Source: Phycisphaerales bacterium UBA5793
GTDB lineage: Bacteria > Planctomycetota > Phycisphaerae > Phycisphaerales > UBA5793
Reading direction: 5' to 3'
DNA: 64,000 bases
NCBI GenBank assembly: GCA_002418285.1
Contig: DIDT01000056.1
Location: forward strand, 28,841 to 92,840
Position 1 is the stretch's first letter. Each line of letters opens with the position of its first letter. Shown here one piece after another: positions 15,574-24,499 of this stretch. A program made the position numbers and the translations under genes. Under the pieces are notes generated by a model. That model did no database searches. It was not told the DNA's origin and was given only the letters and a program-made list of their open reading frames with translations.

Positions 15574-18500
15574 TCACGGATCTGGGGTTGTCAACGCAGA
15601 TTTTGGCTGTAGCTCATCATCTTTTCCTCCGAACCAGAGGTACAGGGTCGGCAGGACGAGCAGCGTCAGGGCGGTGGAACTGATCAGGCCGCCGATGACG
15701 ACGGTGGCGAGGGGGCGCTGGACCTCGGCGCCCATGCCGGTGTTGAGCGCCATGGGAACGAAGCCGAGGCTGGCGACGAGCGCGGTCATGAGCACGGGTC
15801 GCAATCGCGCGAGGCTGCCTTCGACGACGGCTTCGCGCAGCGGTCGGCCGGACTGGCGCAGTTGATTGATGAAGGTGATCATGACGACGCCATTGAGGAC
15901 CGCGACGCCGGAGAGCGCGATGAAGCCGATGCCGGCGCTGATGCTCAGGGGCATGTCGCGCAGCCACAGGGCGATGACGCCGCCGGTGAGCGCCAGCGGC
16001 ACGCCGGTGTAGACGAGAATCGCGTGGCGGGCGCTGCCGAACGCGGTGAAGAGCATGATGAAGATGAGCGAAAGTGCGATGGGGACGACGATCATCAGTC
16101 GCTGTCGCGCCTTGGCGAGGTTTTCGAACTGGCCGCCCCAGGTGATGAAGTAGCCTTCGGGGAGGGTGATCTGCGCATCGATCTGATCCTGCGCCTCGGC
16201 AACGAAGGACCCCATGTCCCGGCCGCGCACGTTGGCCTGTACGACGAGACGGCGGCGCGCGTTTTCGCGGCTGATCTGGTTCGGCCCCTCGTCGATCTGC
16301 ACATCGGCCACCGCTTCGAGCGGAAGGTAGCGGATGCCGCTGGTGGCGCCGGAACTCGGGTCGATGGACGCGACTTCGTGCGAGCCGGTGTCGGGCAGGG
16401 GGATGGGCAGTTGGCGTACGAGATCGACCTGGCCGCGCAGATCTTCGGGCAGGCGGACGACGATGGGGAAGCGCCGATCGCCCTGGTAGAGCGTGCCGGC
16501 TTCCTGTCCGCCGAACGCAATGGAGACGACCTCCTGCACGTCGCTCACGTTCAGGCCGTAGCGGGCGATGCGCTGGCGATCGATGTCGATGGTGAGCACG
16601 GACAGGCCGCTGACCTGTTCGACCTTGACGTCGGAAGCGCCCTCGATCTGGTCGAGGATGGCTGCGATCCTGTTGCCGGTGTCGAGGAGTGCGTCGAGAT
16701 CGTCGCCGAAGATCTTGACGGCGACGTCGCTGCGCACGCCGCTGATGAGTTCGTTGAAACGGAGTTCGATGGGTTGTGAGATCTCGAAGTTCTGGCCGGG
16801 GATTTCGCCGAGGGCGTGTTCGATCTCCTCGGCGAGTTGCTCCTGCGTCGAAGCTCGCGTCCACTGTTCGCGGGGCGTGAGCATGAGGTAGGTGTCGCTC
16901 ACGTTGGGGCCCATGGGGTCGGTGGCGACTTCGGCCGTGCCGGTGCGGGCGAAGATGCTGGCAATCTCATCGGGGAACTGATCGCGCAGGACGCGCTCCA
17001 CGTGCGTCTGCATTTCTACGCTGGTGGTGATGCCGATGCTGGGGATGCGCGCCGGTTGGACGGCGAGTGCGCCTTCGCCGAGTTTGGGAACAAACTCGCT
17101 GCCGAGTTGCGTGGCGAGCCAGCCGGTCGCGGCGAGGAGGAGAGCGGCGGCGCCGACGGTGACCCAGCGCAGCCGCAGGGCGAGATCGAGCGAGGGTTGG
17201 TAGGCGGACTTGATCCAGCGGATGAGAATGCTTTCCCGCTCGGCGAAGCGGCCGCGCAGGAACAAAGCGCAAGCGGCGGGAACGAAGGTGAAGGTGAACA
17301 GCAGTGCAGCGCCGAGCGCGAGGAGAACCACGCCGGCCATGGGGCGGAACATCTTGCCTTCGATACCCGTGAGGGTGAGGATCGGCAGGTAGACGATCAT
17401 GATGATGAGAATGCCAAAGAGCGTGGGCGTGGCGACCTGCCGACCGGCGCTGGAGATCACGGCGAGGCGCTCATCGCTGGTGAGTCTGCGACCCTTGTGC
17501 TCCTGCTCTTCAGAGGCGCGGCGGACGATGTTCTCGACGAAGACGACGGCGCCATCGACGATGATGCCGAAGTCGATCGCGCCGAGGCTGAGCAGGTTGG
17601 CGCTGACTTCGTTGTGCACCATGCCGGTCACGGCCAGCAGCATTGAGAGCGGAATCGCACAGGCGACGATGATCGCGGCGCGCACGTTGCCCAGCAGGAG
17701 CAGGAGGATGAAGATGACGAGGATGGCGCCTTCGAAGAGGTTCTTCTGGATCGTGTGCAGCGTGGCGTCGACGAGGTAGGTGCGGTTGTAGAGCGTGCGG
17801 GCGATGACGTTGGGCGGCAGGGATTTCTGAATGTCGTCCATGCGATCATGCACGTCGGCGGACACGGTGCGGCTGTTGGCGCCGAGGATCATCATGGCGG
17901 TGCCGATGACGACTTCGCCGGCATCGTGCGTGCCGGCGCCGGTGCGGAGTTCCTTGCCGACGCTGATGTCGGCGACGTCGCTGATGCGAATGGGCACACC
18001 GTCGTGGGACTGGATGACGATGTTGCCGATGTCTGCGGGGTCGCGAATGAGGCCCGTGGCGCGGACGAGGTAGGCTTCGCCGGCGTGTTCGATGTAGCCG
18101 CCGCCCGCGTTGGCGTTGTTCTCGGCGATGGCCTGCATGATGTCCCGGAACGAGAGGCCGTAGGCCATCAGGCGCGCGGGGTCGGGGGTGACGTGGTACT
18201 GCTTTTCGTAGCCGCCGATGCTGTTGACCTCAGTGACGCCGGGCACGGTGCGCATCTGCGGGCGGATGATCCAGTCCTGCACCGTGCGCAGGTCCTGCGG
18301 CGTGTAGTCGGTGCCGTCGGGTTTGGGGCCGGTCGCTTCAACGGACCACATGTAGATCTCGCCGAGACCGGTGGAGATCGGACCCATCTGCGGCTCGGCG
18401 AGGCCGGGTGGAAGTGATTCGCGCGCCTCGGTCAGGCGTTCGCCGACGAGCTGGCGAGCCCAGAAGATGTCGGTTCCGTCCTCGAAGACCACGGTCACCT

Positions 18501-18774
18501 GCGACAGGCCGTAGCGCGAGATGGATCGGATCTGTTCGACGCGCGGCAGGCCACCCATCGACCACTCGATCGGGAACGTGATCTGCTGCTCGATCTCCAC
18601 GGGCGAGAGTGCGGGGACGTTGGTGTTGATCTGCACCTGCACATTGGTGATGTCGGGCACCGCGTCGATGGGCAGGCGCGTGAAGTCGTAGATGCCGATG
18701 CTGGCGATGGCCAAGGTGGCGAGGAGCACGAGGGCGCGCTGGCGGATGGCGAATTCGATGATGCGGGCGAGCAT
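15574..18774 (-). CDS. czcA: CzcA/CusA-type heavy-metal efflux RND permease
   Basis: 1066 aa, full length for the HME-RND family. It starts MLARIIEFAIRQRALVLLAT with TM1, then the periplasmic loops (DAVPDITNVQVQINTNVPAL; PQMGPISTGLGEIYMWSVE) typical of CzcA/CusA. The TM4 motif AIDFGIIVDGAVVFVENIVR carries the charged Asp/Asp/Glu set found in CzcA-like Zn/Co/Cd exporters. It is the last gene of the operon after the outer-membrane factor and adaptor, with a 9-nt gap from the adaptor. It should export divalent metals from periplasm or cytoplasm by proton antiport. Confidence 0.94.
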   Translation of the reverse strand: MLARIIEFAIRQRALVLLATLAIASIGIYDFTRLPIDAVPDITNVQVQINTNVPALSPVEIEQQITFPIEWSMGGLPRVEQIRSISRYGLSQVTVVFEDGTDIFWARQLVGERLTEARESLPPGLAEPQMGPISTGLGEIYMWSVEATGPKPDGTDYTPQDLRTVQDWIIRPQMRTVPGVTEVNSIGGYEKQYHVTPDPARLMAYGLSFRDIMQAIAENNANAGGGYIEHAGEAYLVRATGLIRDPADIGNIVIQSHDGVPIRISDVADISVGKELRTGAGTHDAGEVVIGTAMMILGANSRTVSADVHDRMDDIQKSLPPNVIARTLYNRTYLVDATLHTIQKNLFEGAILVIFILLLLLGNVRAAIIVACAIPLSMLLAVTGMVHNEVSANLLSLGAIDFGIIVDGAVVFVENIVRRASEEQEHKGRRLTSDERLAVISSAGRQVATPTLFGILIIMIVYLPILTLTGIEGKMFRPMAGVVLLALGAALLFTFTFVPAACALFLRGRFAERESILIRWIKSAYQPSLDLALRLRWVTVGAAALLLAATGWLATQLGSEFVPKLGEGALAVQPARIPSIGITTSVEMQTHVERVLRDQFPDEIASIFARTGTAEVATDPMGPNVSDTYLMLTPREQWTRASTQEQLAEEIEHALGEIPGQNFEISQPIELRFNELISGVRSDVAVKIFGDDLDALLDTGNRIAAILDQIEGASDVKVEQVSGLSVLTIDIDRQRIARYGLNVSDVQEVVSIAFGGQEAGTLYQGDRRFPIVVRLPEDLRGQVDLVRQLPIPLPDTGSHEVASIDPSSGATSGIRYLPLEAVADVQIDEGPNQISRENARRRLVVQANVRGRDMGSFVAEAQDQIDAQITLPEGYFITWGGQFENLAKARQRLMIVVPIALSLIFIMLFTAFGSARHAILVYTGVPLALTGGVIALWLRDMPLSISAGIGFIALSGVAVLNGVVMITFINQLRQSGRPLREAVVEGSLARLRPVLMTALVASLGFVPMALNTGMGAEVQRPLATVVIGGLISSTALTLLVLPTLYLWFGGKDDELQPKSALTTPDP

Positions 18775-18783
18775 GGATGGTCC

Positions 18784-20226
18784 TTAGTGATCGTGGCCGG
18801 CGGCAGACTTTCCGAGTTCAGCCTTGATGAGGAAGCTGTTGGCGACGATGACGGGGGTGCCGAGCGGCAGGTCATCGCCGAGGAGTTCGACGTTGACGTC
18901 GTTGCGCCGGCCGAGGGTAACGGGGCGCGGTTCGATGCCGTCTTCGTCCTGCACGAACACGACCTGACGACCTTCGAATGTCTGGATGGCGTCGATGGGG
19001 ACGACGCGCGCTGCGTCGGCCTGCCCCGTTTCAATGCGGACGGTGACGAACTCGCCGGGCTTCCAGTTGCGCGCGGCGTTGTCGAGGACAACGCGGGCAG
19101 TGACGGTACGCGTGCCCTCGGAGGCGACGGCGCTGATGTAGTCGACGACACCAGTCGTTTCGCGCTCTCCGCTGCGCACGACGACTTCGTGACCCTCGGC
19201 AATCTGGTCGGCATACTGGATGTAGACGGAGATGTTGAGCCAGACGGTGCTCAGATCGGCGATGGTGTAGACGGCGGCCTCGTCGCCGACTTTTTCGCCG
19301 GGGGTGATGTGCTTGTCGATGATGCGGCCGGCGGTCGGGGCCGTCAGTTCGTAGCGGGCAACGTTGATGTCGGGCTCGTCGGCGATGCGCGCAACCTGAT
19401 CTTCGCTCAGACCCAACAGGTGCAGGCGGCGCTCGGCGTTCTCCACGGCCGAGGCGCTGATGCTCGCAGCGCGCTGGGCTTCGAGCAAGTGCGTTCGAAA
19501 GCTGAAGTCGATGTCTTCGAAGATGGCGAGGTATTCCGCCTGACTGCTGTTGTAGGCCTCCTGTGCGGCGAGGAGGTCGGATTGCGTAGAAAGGCCCTTG
19601 CCGCTCAGTTCGCGCTCACGGGCATAGTTCGTTTCGGCGGCTTGCAGCTTGACGTAGGCGGAGATGAGCCGACCCTTGTTCTCGCCGATGCGCAACTCGG
19701 CAGCGCGGGTGCGGAGTGCATCGAGTTCGGGCTGCTCGCGCAGAATGTCGAGCAGCGTCTCAATGTTGGCGCTGATGGTGCGGCGGCGATCGAGTTCGGC
19801 ATCGGCGATGGACCTGGCCTGAGCGGCCTGAAGGTAGGCGATGCGGGCCTCGCCCAGCGCGGGGCTGTCGATGATCGCCAGCACGTCGCCGGGCGCTACG
19901 TCCTGTCCGAGGTAGCCGAGGACACGGGCGACGATGCCGGGCGCGCGTGGCGTGAGGTGCGCGACGGCATCTTCGTTGAGGCCGACTTCGGCGGGCAGGC
20001 TGATGTGCGTTTTGATCACGCCTCCGGTTAGCGGCGCGAGGCGCACACCCGAGGCGGCAAGCTGCTCGTCGGTGAGTTGGACGACGTCGGCGTGCTCTTC
20101 GCCAGGTTCGTCCTGACCGTGCTCGTCGGCTGCGTGTTGATCGTGAGATGATTCATCCATGCAGCCGCCAGGCAGCATCGGCACGCCGAGCAACAGCGCG
20201 AGGGAGAGAGTGGTGGTGCATTTCAC
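18784..20226 (-). CDS. czcB: CzcB-type RND periplasmic adaptor, probable lipoprotein
   Basis: 480 aa from a GTG at 20224-20226 that overlaps the preceding stop as GTGA, with GAGGA upstream. The N-terminus is a signal sequence with a Cys at residue 22 (MLPGGC), probably a lipobox though not canonical. A His/Asp/Glu-rich stretch follows (HDQHAADEHGQDEPGEEHAD), fitting a metal-binding tail. The rest shows barrel-sandwich hybrid, long coiled-coil hairpin (about 130-270) and membrane-proximal domains. It links CzcA to CzcC. Confidence 0.9.
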   Translation of the reverse strand: MKCTTTLSLALLLGVPMLPGGCMDESSHDQHAADEHGQDEPGEEHADVVQLTDEQLAASGVRLAPLTGGVIKTHISLPAEVGLNEDAVAHLTPRAPGIVARVLGYLGQDVAPGDVLAIIDSPALGEARIAYLQAAQARSIADAELDRRRTISANIETLLDILREQPELDALRTRAAELRIGENKGRLISAYVKLQAAETNYARERELSGKGLSTQSDLLAAQEAYNSSQAEYLAIFEDIDFSFRTHLLEAQRAASISASAVENAERRLHLLGLSEDQVARIADEPDINVARYELTAPTAGRIIDKHITPGEKVGDEAAVYTIADLSTVWLNISVYIQYADQIAEGHEVVVRSGERETTGVVDYISAVASEGTRTVTARVVLDNAARNWKPGEFVTVRIETGQADAARVVPIDAIQTFEGRQVVFVQDEDGIEPRPVTLGRRNDVNVELLGDDLPLGTPVIVANSFLIKAELGKSAAGHDH

Positions 20227-21623
20227 GGGTGCGATTCCTCGGTGGTCGATTCGTTTTTCGGCGCTTCGCGACAGGGGGTGTCGAGTTGAGCCAGCTCGTG
20301 GAGCAGCACGGCGGACTCGTGCAGTCGCTGCAGCGCATCGACGTAGGCAACGCGCGAAGCGATGAAGACCTGCTGGGCGTCGAGCAGGCGGAGGTAGTCG
20401 GACTTGCCGCTTTCGTAGGCCTGGCGGGTGAGATCGAGCGTGCGCTGCGAGCCGGGAATGATGCGATCCCGGTAGCGAGTGACGACCAGTGTGGCGGCCT
20501 CGTAGTCCGACCATGCCTGCTCGACCTCGGAGAGCAGGTCGAGTTGCACGCTGCGAAGATCTGCGGCGGCAGAGAGCCGATCTGAGAGCGTGGCGCGGAT
20601 TTCCCCCTGGTTGCGGTCGAAGAGAGGGATCTCGATTCCGACGCCAAAGTCGAGCGTCGTTTCGCTCTCCGGATCGGAATAGCGCGGGCCGACGGAGGCG
20701 AAGAGGTTGGGAATGGAGTTGGCGCGGGCGAGGCGGTGCACACTCTGTGCGCGCTCGAGGGCCAGGCGAGCGATGGACAAGCGCGTATTGGCGTCGGGCA
20801 CCGCGGCAAACAGTTCATCTCGCGGCGGCAGCGTCGGCAGATCCTCCAACGTTGAGGTGAGCGGCAGGTTGAGGGCGCTGTCGATTCCCATTGACAGTGC
20901 GAGCGAGCGACGGGTTGCTTTCACATCAAGCGCCGCCGCCTGCAACTCGATCTGCGCCTGGTCCTGGGCCACTTGAGCGCGGAGGCGATCAGGTTCGGTG
21001 GCAGCGCCGGCCTGGACGGTGGCGTCCACCGCGGAAGCGAGTTGGGACGCGAGTTCGGCCAGCTCAGTGAGATGCGACAGTCGCGCCTCGGCGGCGACAG
21101 CGCCGATGTAAGCCCGTCTTACTTCGGCTGCGATGGCGAACTCGCGGGCGACGGCTTCAGCCTGGGCCGAGCGATGGTCGGTTCGGGCGACGGCGCGGGC
21201 TCGACCGAGTTTGTCACCGAGCACGATTTCCTGTTCGAACCGGTAGACCGTCTCACCGCCGCGGCCGGCATCGGCGCCGAGGCCTTCAGCGTCGAAGACG
21301 AATGATGGATTTGGATAGAGCCCAGCCTGCATGACACGGCTGCTTGCCGCATCGACGCGATACGCGGCGCTGGCGAGCGCGGGGCTGTTGGCAATAGCGA
21401 TTCGGATGGCCTCGTCAACCGACAGAGCATCGAGCGATCGCCACGCATCGGCTGGCGCCGTTGACGCCTCGTCACCTGTTTGTGACGCGTGATGGTGGTC
21501 GACCGGGAACCGCGTTTCGGACGCCCTGTCCGAATGTCGGGCCCAGGGTTGGTTGAGGGGATCAGCACATCCTGTTGTAGCGATTGTCGCCACAAGCAGC
21601 GCGCAGGTGATGGGTGATTTCAT
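20223..21623 (-). CDS. czcC: CzcC-type outer-membrane efflux protein (TolC family), lipoprotein
   Basis: 466 aa. A lipoprotein signal (MKSPITCALLVATIATTGC) is followed by two OEP repeats with long helices (SVDEAIRIAIANSPALASAA; ERAQSVHRLARANSIPNLFA; RQAYESGKSDYLRLLDAQQ). These are the typical TolC-like alpha-barrel segments of CzcC/CusC proteins. It is followed directly by czcB with a 4-nt overlap and then czcA. A small Cys/His-containing membrane protein precedes it by 92 nt. Confidence 0.92.
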   Translation of the reverse strand: MKSPITCALLVATIATTGCADPLNQPWARHSDRASETRFPVDHHHASQTGDEASTAPADAWRSLDALSVDEAIRIAIANSPALASAAYRVDAASSRVMQAGLYPNPSFVFDAEGLGADAGRGGETVYRFEQEIVLGDKLGRARAVARTDHRSAQAEAVAREFAIAAEVRRAYIGAVAAEARLSHLTELAELASQLASAVDATVQAGAATEPDRLRAQVAQDQAQIELQAAALDVKATRRSLALSMGIDSALNLPLTSTLEDLPTLPPRDELFAAVPDANTRLSIARLALERAQSVHRLARANSIPNLFASVGPRYSDPESETTLDFGVGIEIPLFDRNQGEIRATLSDRLSAAADLRSVQLDLLSEVEQAWSDYEAATLVVTRYRDRIIPGSQRTLDLTRQAYESGKSDYLRLLDAQQVFIASRVAYVDALQRLHESAVLLHELAQLDTPCREAPKNESTTEESHP

Positions 21624-21704
21624 GCAAAGTCCTCGAGAAAGTCGGAGTGGTCACGCGGCCGACAGAGCGCGGCGTGGGAGCCCAATACTGACATTTCTCA
21701 AGGG

Positions 21705-22130
21705 CTACAGTTGCAGGATGGTGGCGCGCAAGGCCAGGCGCGACGGGACGGGGGGGCCGTGTGCGGTGAGCGTCACTTGCCGAGCGGGCATCGAGGTGAC
21801 CGTGGAGGGCGGCTCGGCGGAAGCCCAGAGAAGGCGGTTGTACGGCAGTGCGTGACGCGGCGAGGCCACGGAGATGGGGCGGGCGGGTCGGACTGCCGGC
21901 GCATGGTCAATGGGCTCATCGAGGCAATCGCCTGCGGCGCAGAGTCCCGGTGCAATAATGGGAGAAAGACTGCTACCCGAGTCGCAGCAATTGGCGCTGA
22001 TCAACTCGGTGTGGGCTGTGCCGTCGCCTTCGCGGCAGATCCAGACGGCGCGCGGGCCAAGGAAGACCATCATGCACTGGCAGGCGATCATCAGCCAGAT
22101 GAGCGGAGATTGTCGAAGCGAGCGGCTCAT
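21705..22130 (-). CDS. Small Cys/His-containing exported protein upstream of czcCBA
   Basis: 141 aa from the ATG at 22128-22130. A GTG at 22151 is possible but adds only seven residues. It has a positively charged start and one hydrophobic segment (PLIWLMIACQCMMVFLG), then a region with several Cys, His and Asp (CREGDGTAHTELISANCCDSG; CAAGDCLDEPIDH). It lies just upstream of czcC on the same strand, which suggests a metal-resistance accessory role such as metal binding or sensing. This is inference from position and residue content, and no family is recognised. TATACT at 22141-22146 could be a -10 box. Confidence 0.6.
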   Translation of the reverse strand: MSRSLRQSPLIWLMIACQCMMVFLGPRAVWICREGDGTAHTELISANCCDSGSSLSPIIAPGLCAAGDCLDEPIDHAPAVRPARPISVASPRHALPYNRLLWASAEPPSTVTSMPARQVTLTAHGPPVPSRLALRATILQL

Positions 22131-22170
22131 ATCCGGCTGGAGTATAGCCACTTTTGTCGGTCGACAGCCT

Positions 22171-23217
22171 TCATTCCATCGCGCGTTCGGCTGCGGCCTT
22201 TGCAGCCGGGGCGAAGTAGCCGCGCAGTTTGAAGATGAGCACGATCATCCAGATCGTGGCGGTGAGGCTGATGAGTCCACCAACGCAGCCGGCAGCGCCG
22301 CCGACGATCATGCCCACGAGCATCGGGCCGCTGGGAGGGGGGCCGCCGGCGGTGGGCATGGCGCCTCCGTTGAGCAGTGCAGCACCGTAGATAACCGAGA
22401 GCCCGATCATGGCCAGGATAGTCCCGCCGACGTTGAGCCCCAGAATGGTGCGAGCCCACTGCGCGAGTTTTTCGTCGATGACGCGAAGCGCCAGTTGTCT
22501 GAAGTGCAGCAACATGCCGATGGCGACAATCATGCCGAGAATGCCCACCGGGATTTGCAACAGGCCGACAAGGACTTGATTCTGAGAGCCCGCGGTCACC
22601 TGCGCGAGCGCACCAACACCTGCCGAGCAAATAAATTGGGGGATGATGGAGTAGCGTGCGAGATTGGCGCCGAGGCGCTTCTGCGCCGTGATCGGTGTAT
22701 CGGGATCGGGCGAGGTGACCCACCAGAGGGCCAGTGTGAGGAATGCACCCGATACGACCGAGATGGTGATCATGATGATCGCCACCAGCGCCGGATTGGT
22801 CTGCAGGACCCGCATCAGGATCGCGCCGATGATGCCGAGGAGCACGGACAGGCCCAGGGCAATGACGTAGAGCAGCAGGCCGTCCGCGACCTTCTTAACC
22901 CAGTGCCGATTGCTGTATCGCAGCAGGTTGGCTTCGAGGGAAGGGCCGACGGGCATCTGGCATTCGGGGCAGACGCCGTTGGGATCGATGCCGCGCAGAA
23001 TGTGGTGACACGTGGTGCAGGCAACAGGTTCGTCGATTCGGCCGTTGCTGTCAGCGCGGCACACGGCCCTGCCGAGCGTGGACAGGGCGATCGTCTCGCC
23101 GCAATCCGGACACAGGGCGCCCGCGACGATTCCCTTGAGCGAGTGGTCGCATCCTGAGCAGGGCACATCGTCGAGAATGCGCCCTTCGCGATCAACCTGC
23201 AGCGGTTCGTAAGCCAC
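22171..23217 (-). CDS. Multi-pass membrane protein with two N-terminal zinc ribbons
   Basis: 348 aa from a GTG at 23215-23217, supported by GGGAGGT 8 nt upstream. Two CxxC...CPxC units occupy about residues 20-90 (CSGCDHSLKG...CPDCG; CTTCHHILRG...CPECQ). About six hydrophobic segments follow (for example LLLYVIALGLSVLLGIIGAI; LVAIIMITISVVSGAFLTLAL; MLVGMIVGGAAGCVGGLISL). This ribbon-plus-membrane architecture is repeated elsewhere in the window. Function is unknown. Confidence 0.72.
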   Translation of the reverse strand: MAYEPLQVDREGRILDDVPCSGCDHSLKGIVAGALCPDCGETIALSTLGRAVCRADSNGRIDEPVACTTCHHILRGIDPNGVCPECQMPVGPSLEANLLRYSNRHWVKKVADGLLLYVIALGLSVLLGIIGAILMRVLQTNPALVAIIMITISVVSGAFLTLALWWVTSPDPDTPITAQKRLGANLARYSIIPQFICSAGVGALAQVTAGSQNQVLVGLLQIPVGILGMIVAIGMLLHFRQLALRVIDEKLAQWARTILGLNVGGTILAMIGLSVIYGAALLNGGAMPTAGGPPPSGPMLVGMIVGGAAGCVGGLISLTATIWMIVLIFKLRGYFAPAAKAAAERAME

Positions 23218-23436
23218 TTTGCGTACCTCCCGAAAGAGCGTGAGCCGGAGCGATCGCGGCCCGCGTGATCATCGTAGACGTCTGTCATGATTGGTTTTGG
23301 AATAGACGCTCTGCCAGAACGGGAAAACGCACCTGTTTCTTATGTCGCCGGACCTTCCCTAAAGTGATCTTCGATGGGTTTGCGGGCTGAAACCGCGAAT
23401 CGAACCAAGAGCGCCTGAGGTGCGCGGAGACGCAGC

Positions 23437-24495
23437 ATGACTGATACTGTGGCCAGTGCGACACGTCAATCGTCAGAGCATCGTGTAGGAATCGCGCCCT
23501 CTCCGGTCGACTCGCTTTCCGCGCTGATCGGCAACACACCGCTGCTCGAGATCGAGTACCGCCTCGACGGTCGGCCCGGCCGCATCTACGCCAAATATGA
23601 AATCGAGAACATGACCGGGAGCATCAAGGACCGCATGGCGGCGCACATCATGCGGTGCGCCTACGAGTCCGGCGAACTCAAGCCCGGCGACACGATCGTC
23701 GAAGCATCGAGCGGCAACACGGGCATCTCCTTCGCCGCGCTCGGCACGGCGCTGGGACATCCGGTTCGCATCTTCATGCCCAACTGGATGAGCCGCGAGC
23801 GTGTGCAACTGATCAGCAACTTCGGCGCCGATGTGATTCCCGTGTCGCGCGAGCAGGGGGGGTTTGTCGGCGCGGTCCAACTGGCTGAGCAGTATGCACT
23901 GGAGAATCTGAATTCGTTTCTGCCGCGGCAGTTCGAGAACCCGGCGAATACGGAGGCGCACGAACTGCACACCGGACCTGAAATTGAACGGCAACTGGGC
24001 ATCTTTGACCGGCAGGCGGATGCCTTCGTGGCCGGCGTGGGCACGGGCGGAACCGTGATGGGTTTGAGCCGGTTCCTGCGCCGCAACGGCCGCAATGTAC
24101 GCGTGCATCCACTGGAGCCGGCCAACTCGCCGACGTTGCGCACGGGCTGCCACCAGGGGCATCATCGCATCCAGGGGATTTCCGATGAATTCGTCCCGGC
24201 GGTGCTCGATCTGAATTCGCTTGACGCGATTGTCGACGTGTGGGATGGCGACGCAATCATCATGGCGCAAAAACTCTGCCGAACCATTGGCCTGGCGGGG
24301 GGCATTTCGTCGGGAGCCAACGTGCTGGGCGCGATGAAACTCGTTGAAGAGCTCGGCGCCGACGCAACCGTGGTTACGGTGATACCCGATTCGAACAAGA
24401 AGTATCTCTCGACGGACCTGTGCCACGAAGAACGCGTTGAGGATCATTATATCACGCCGCGTGTGGAACTGATTCGCTTCCGCGCTGTGCGTTGA
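23437..24495 (+). CDS. cysK: PLP-dependent cysteine synthase / cystathionine beta-synthase family
   Basis: 352 aa. Motifs: IGNTPLLEIE near residue 31, the Schiff-base lysine in NMTGSIKDR (K64), the substrate loop EASSGNTGISF (S91-G96), the phosphate-binding GVGTGGTVMG near 196, and GISSGANVLGA toward the C-terminus. This is the fold-type II O-acetylserine sulfhydrylase pattern, making cysteine from O-acetylserine and sulfide. CBS-like activity with serine is possible because the two cannot be separated from sequence alone. GGAG lies 7 nt before the ATG. It appears monocistronic, divergent from the zinc-ribbon membrane gene and convergent with the sulfatase, with only 4 nt between the stops. 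Confidence 0.92.
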   Translation: MTDTVASATRQSSEHRVGIAPSPVDSLSALIGNTPLLEIEYRLDGRPGRIYAKYEIENMTGSIKDRMAAHIMRCAYESGELKPGDTIVEASSGNTGISFAALGTALGHPVRIFMPNWMSRERVQLISNFGADVIPVSREQGGFVGAVQLAEQYALENLNSFLPRQFENPANTEAHELHTGPEIERQLGIFDRQADAFVAGVGTGGTVMGLSRFLRRNGRNVRVHPLEPANSPTLRTGCHQGHHRIQGISDEFVPAVLDLNSLDAIVDVWDGDAIIMAQKLCRTIGLAGGISSGANVLGAMKLVEELGADATVVTVIPDSNKKYLSTDLCHEERVEDHYITPRVELIRFRAVR

Positions 24496-24499
24496 GCCA

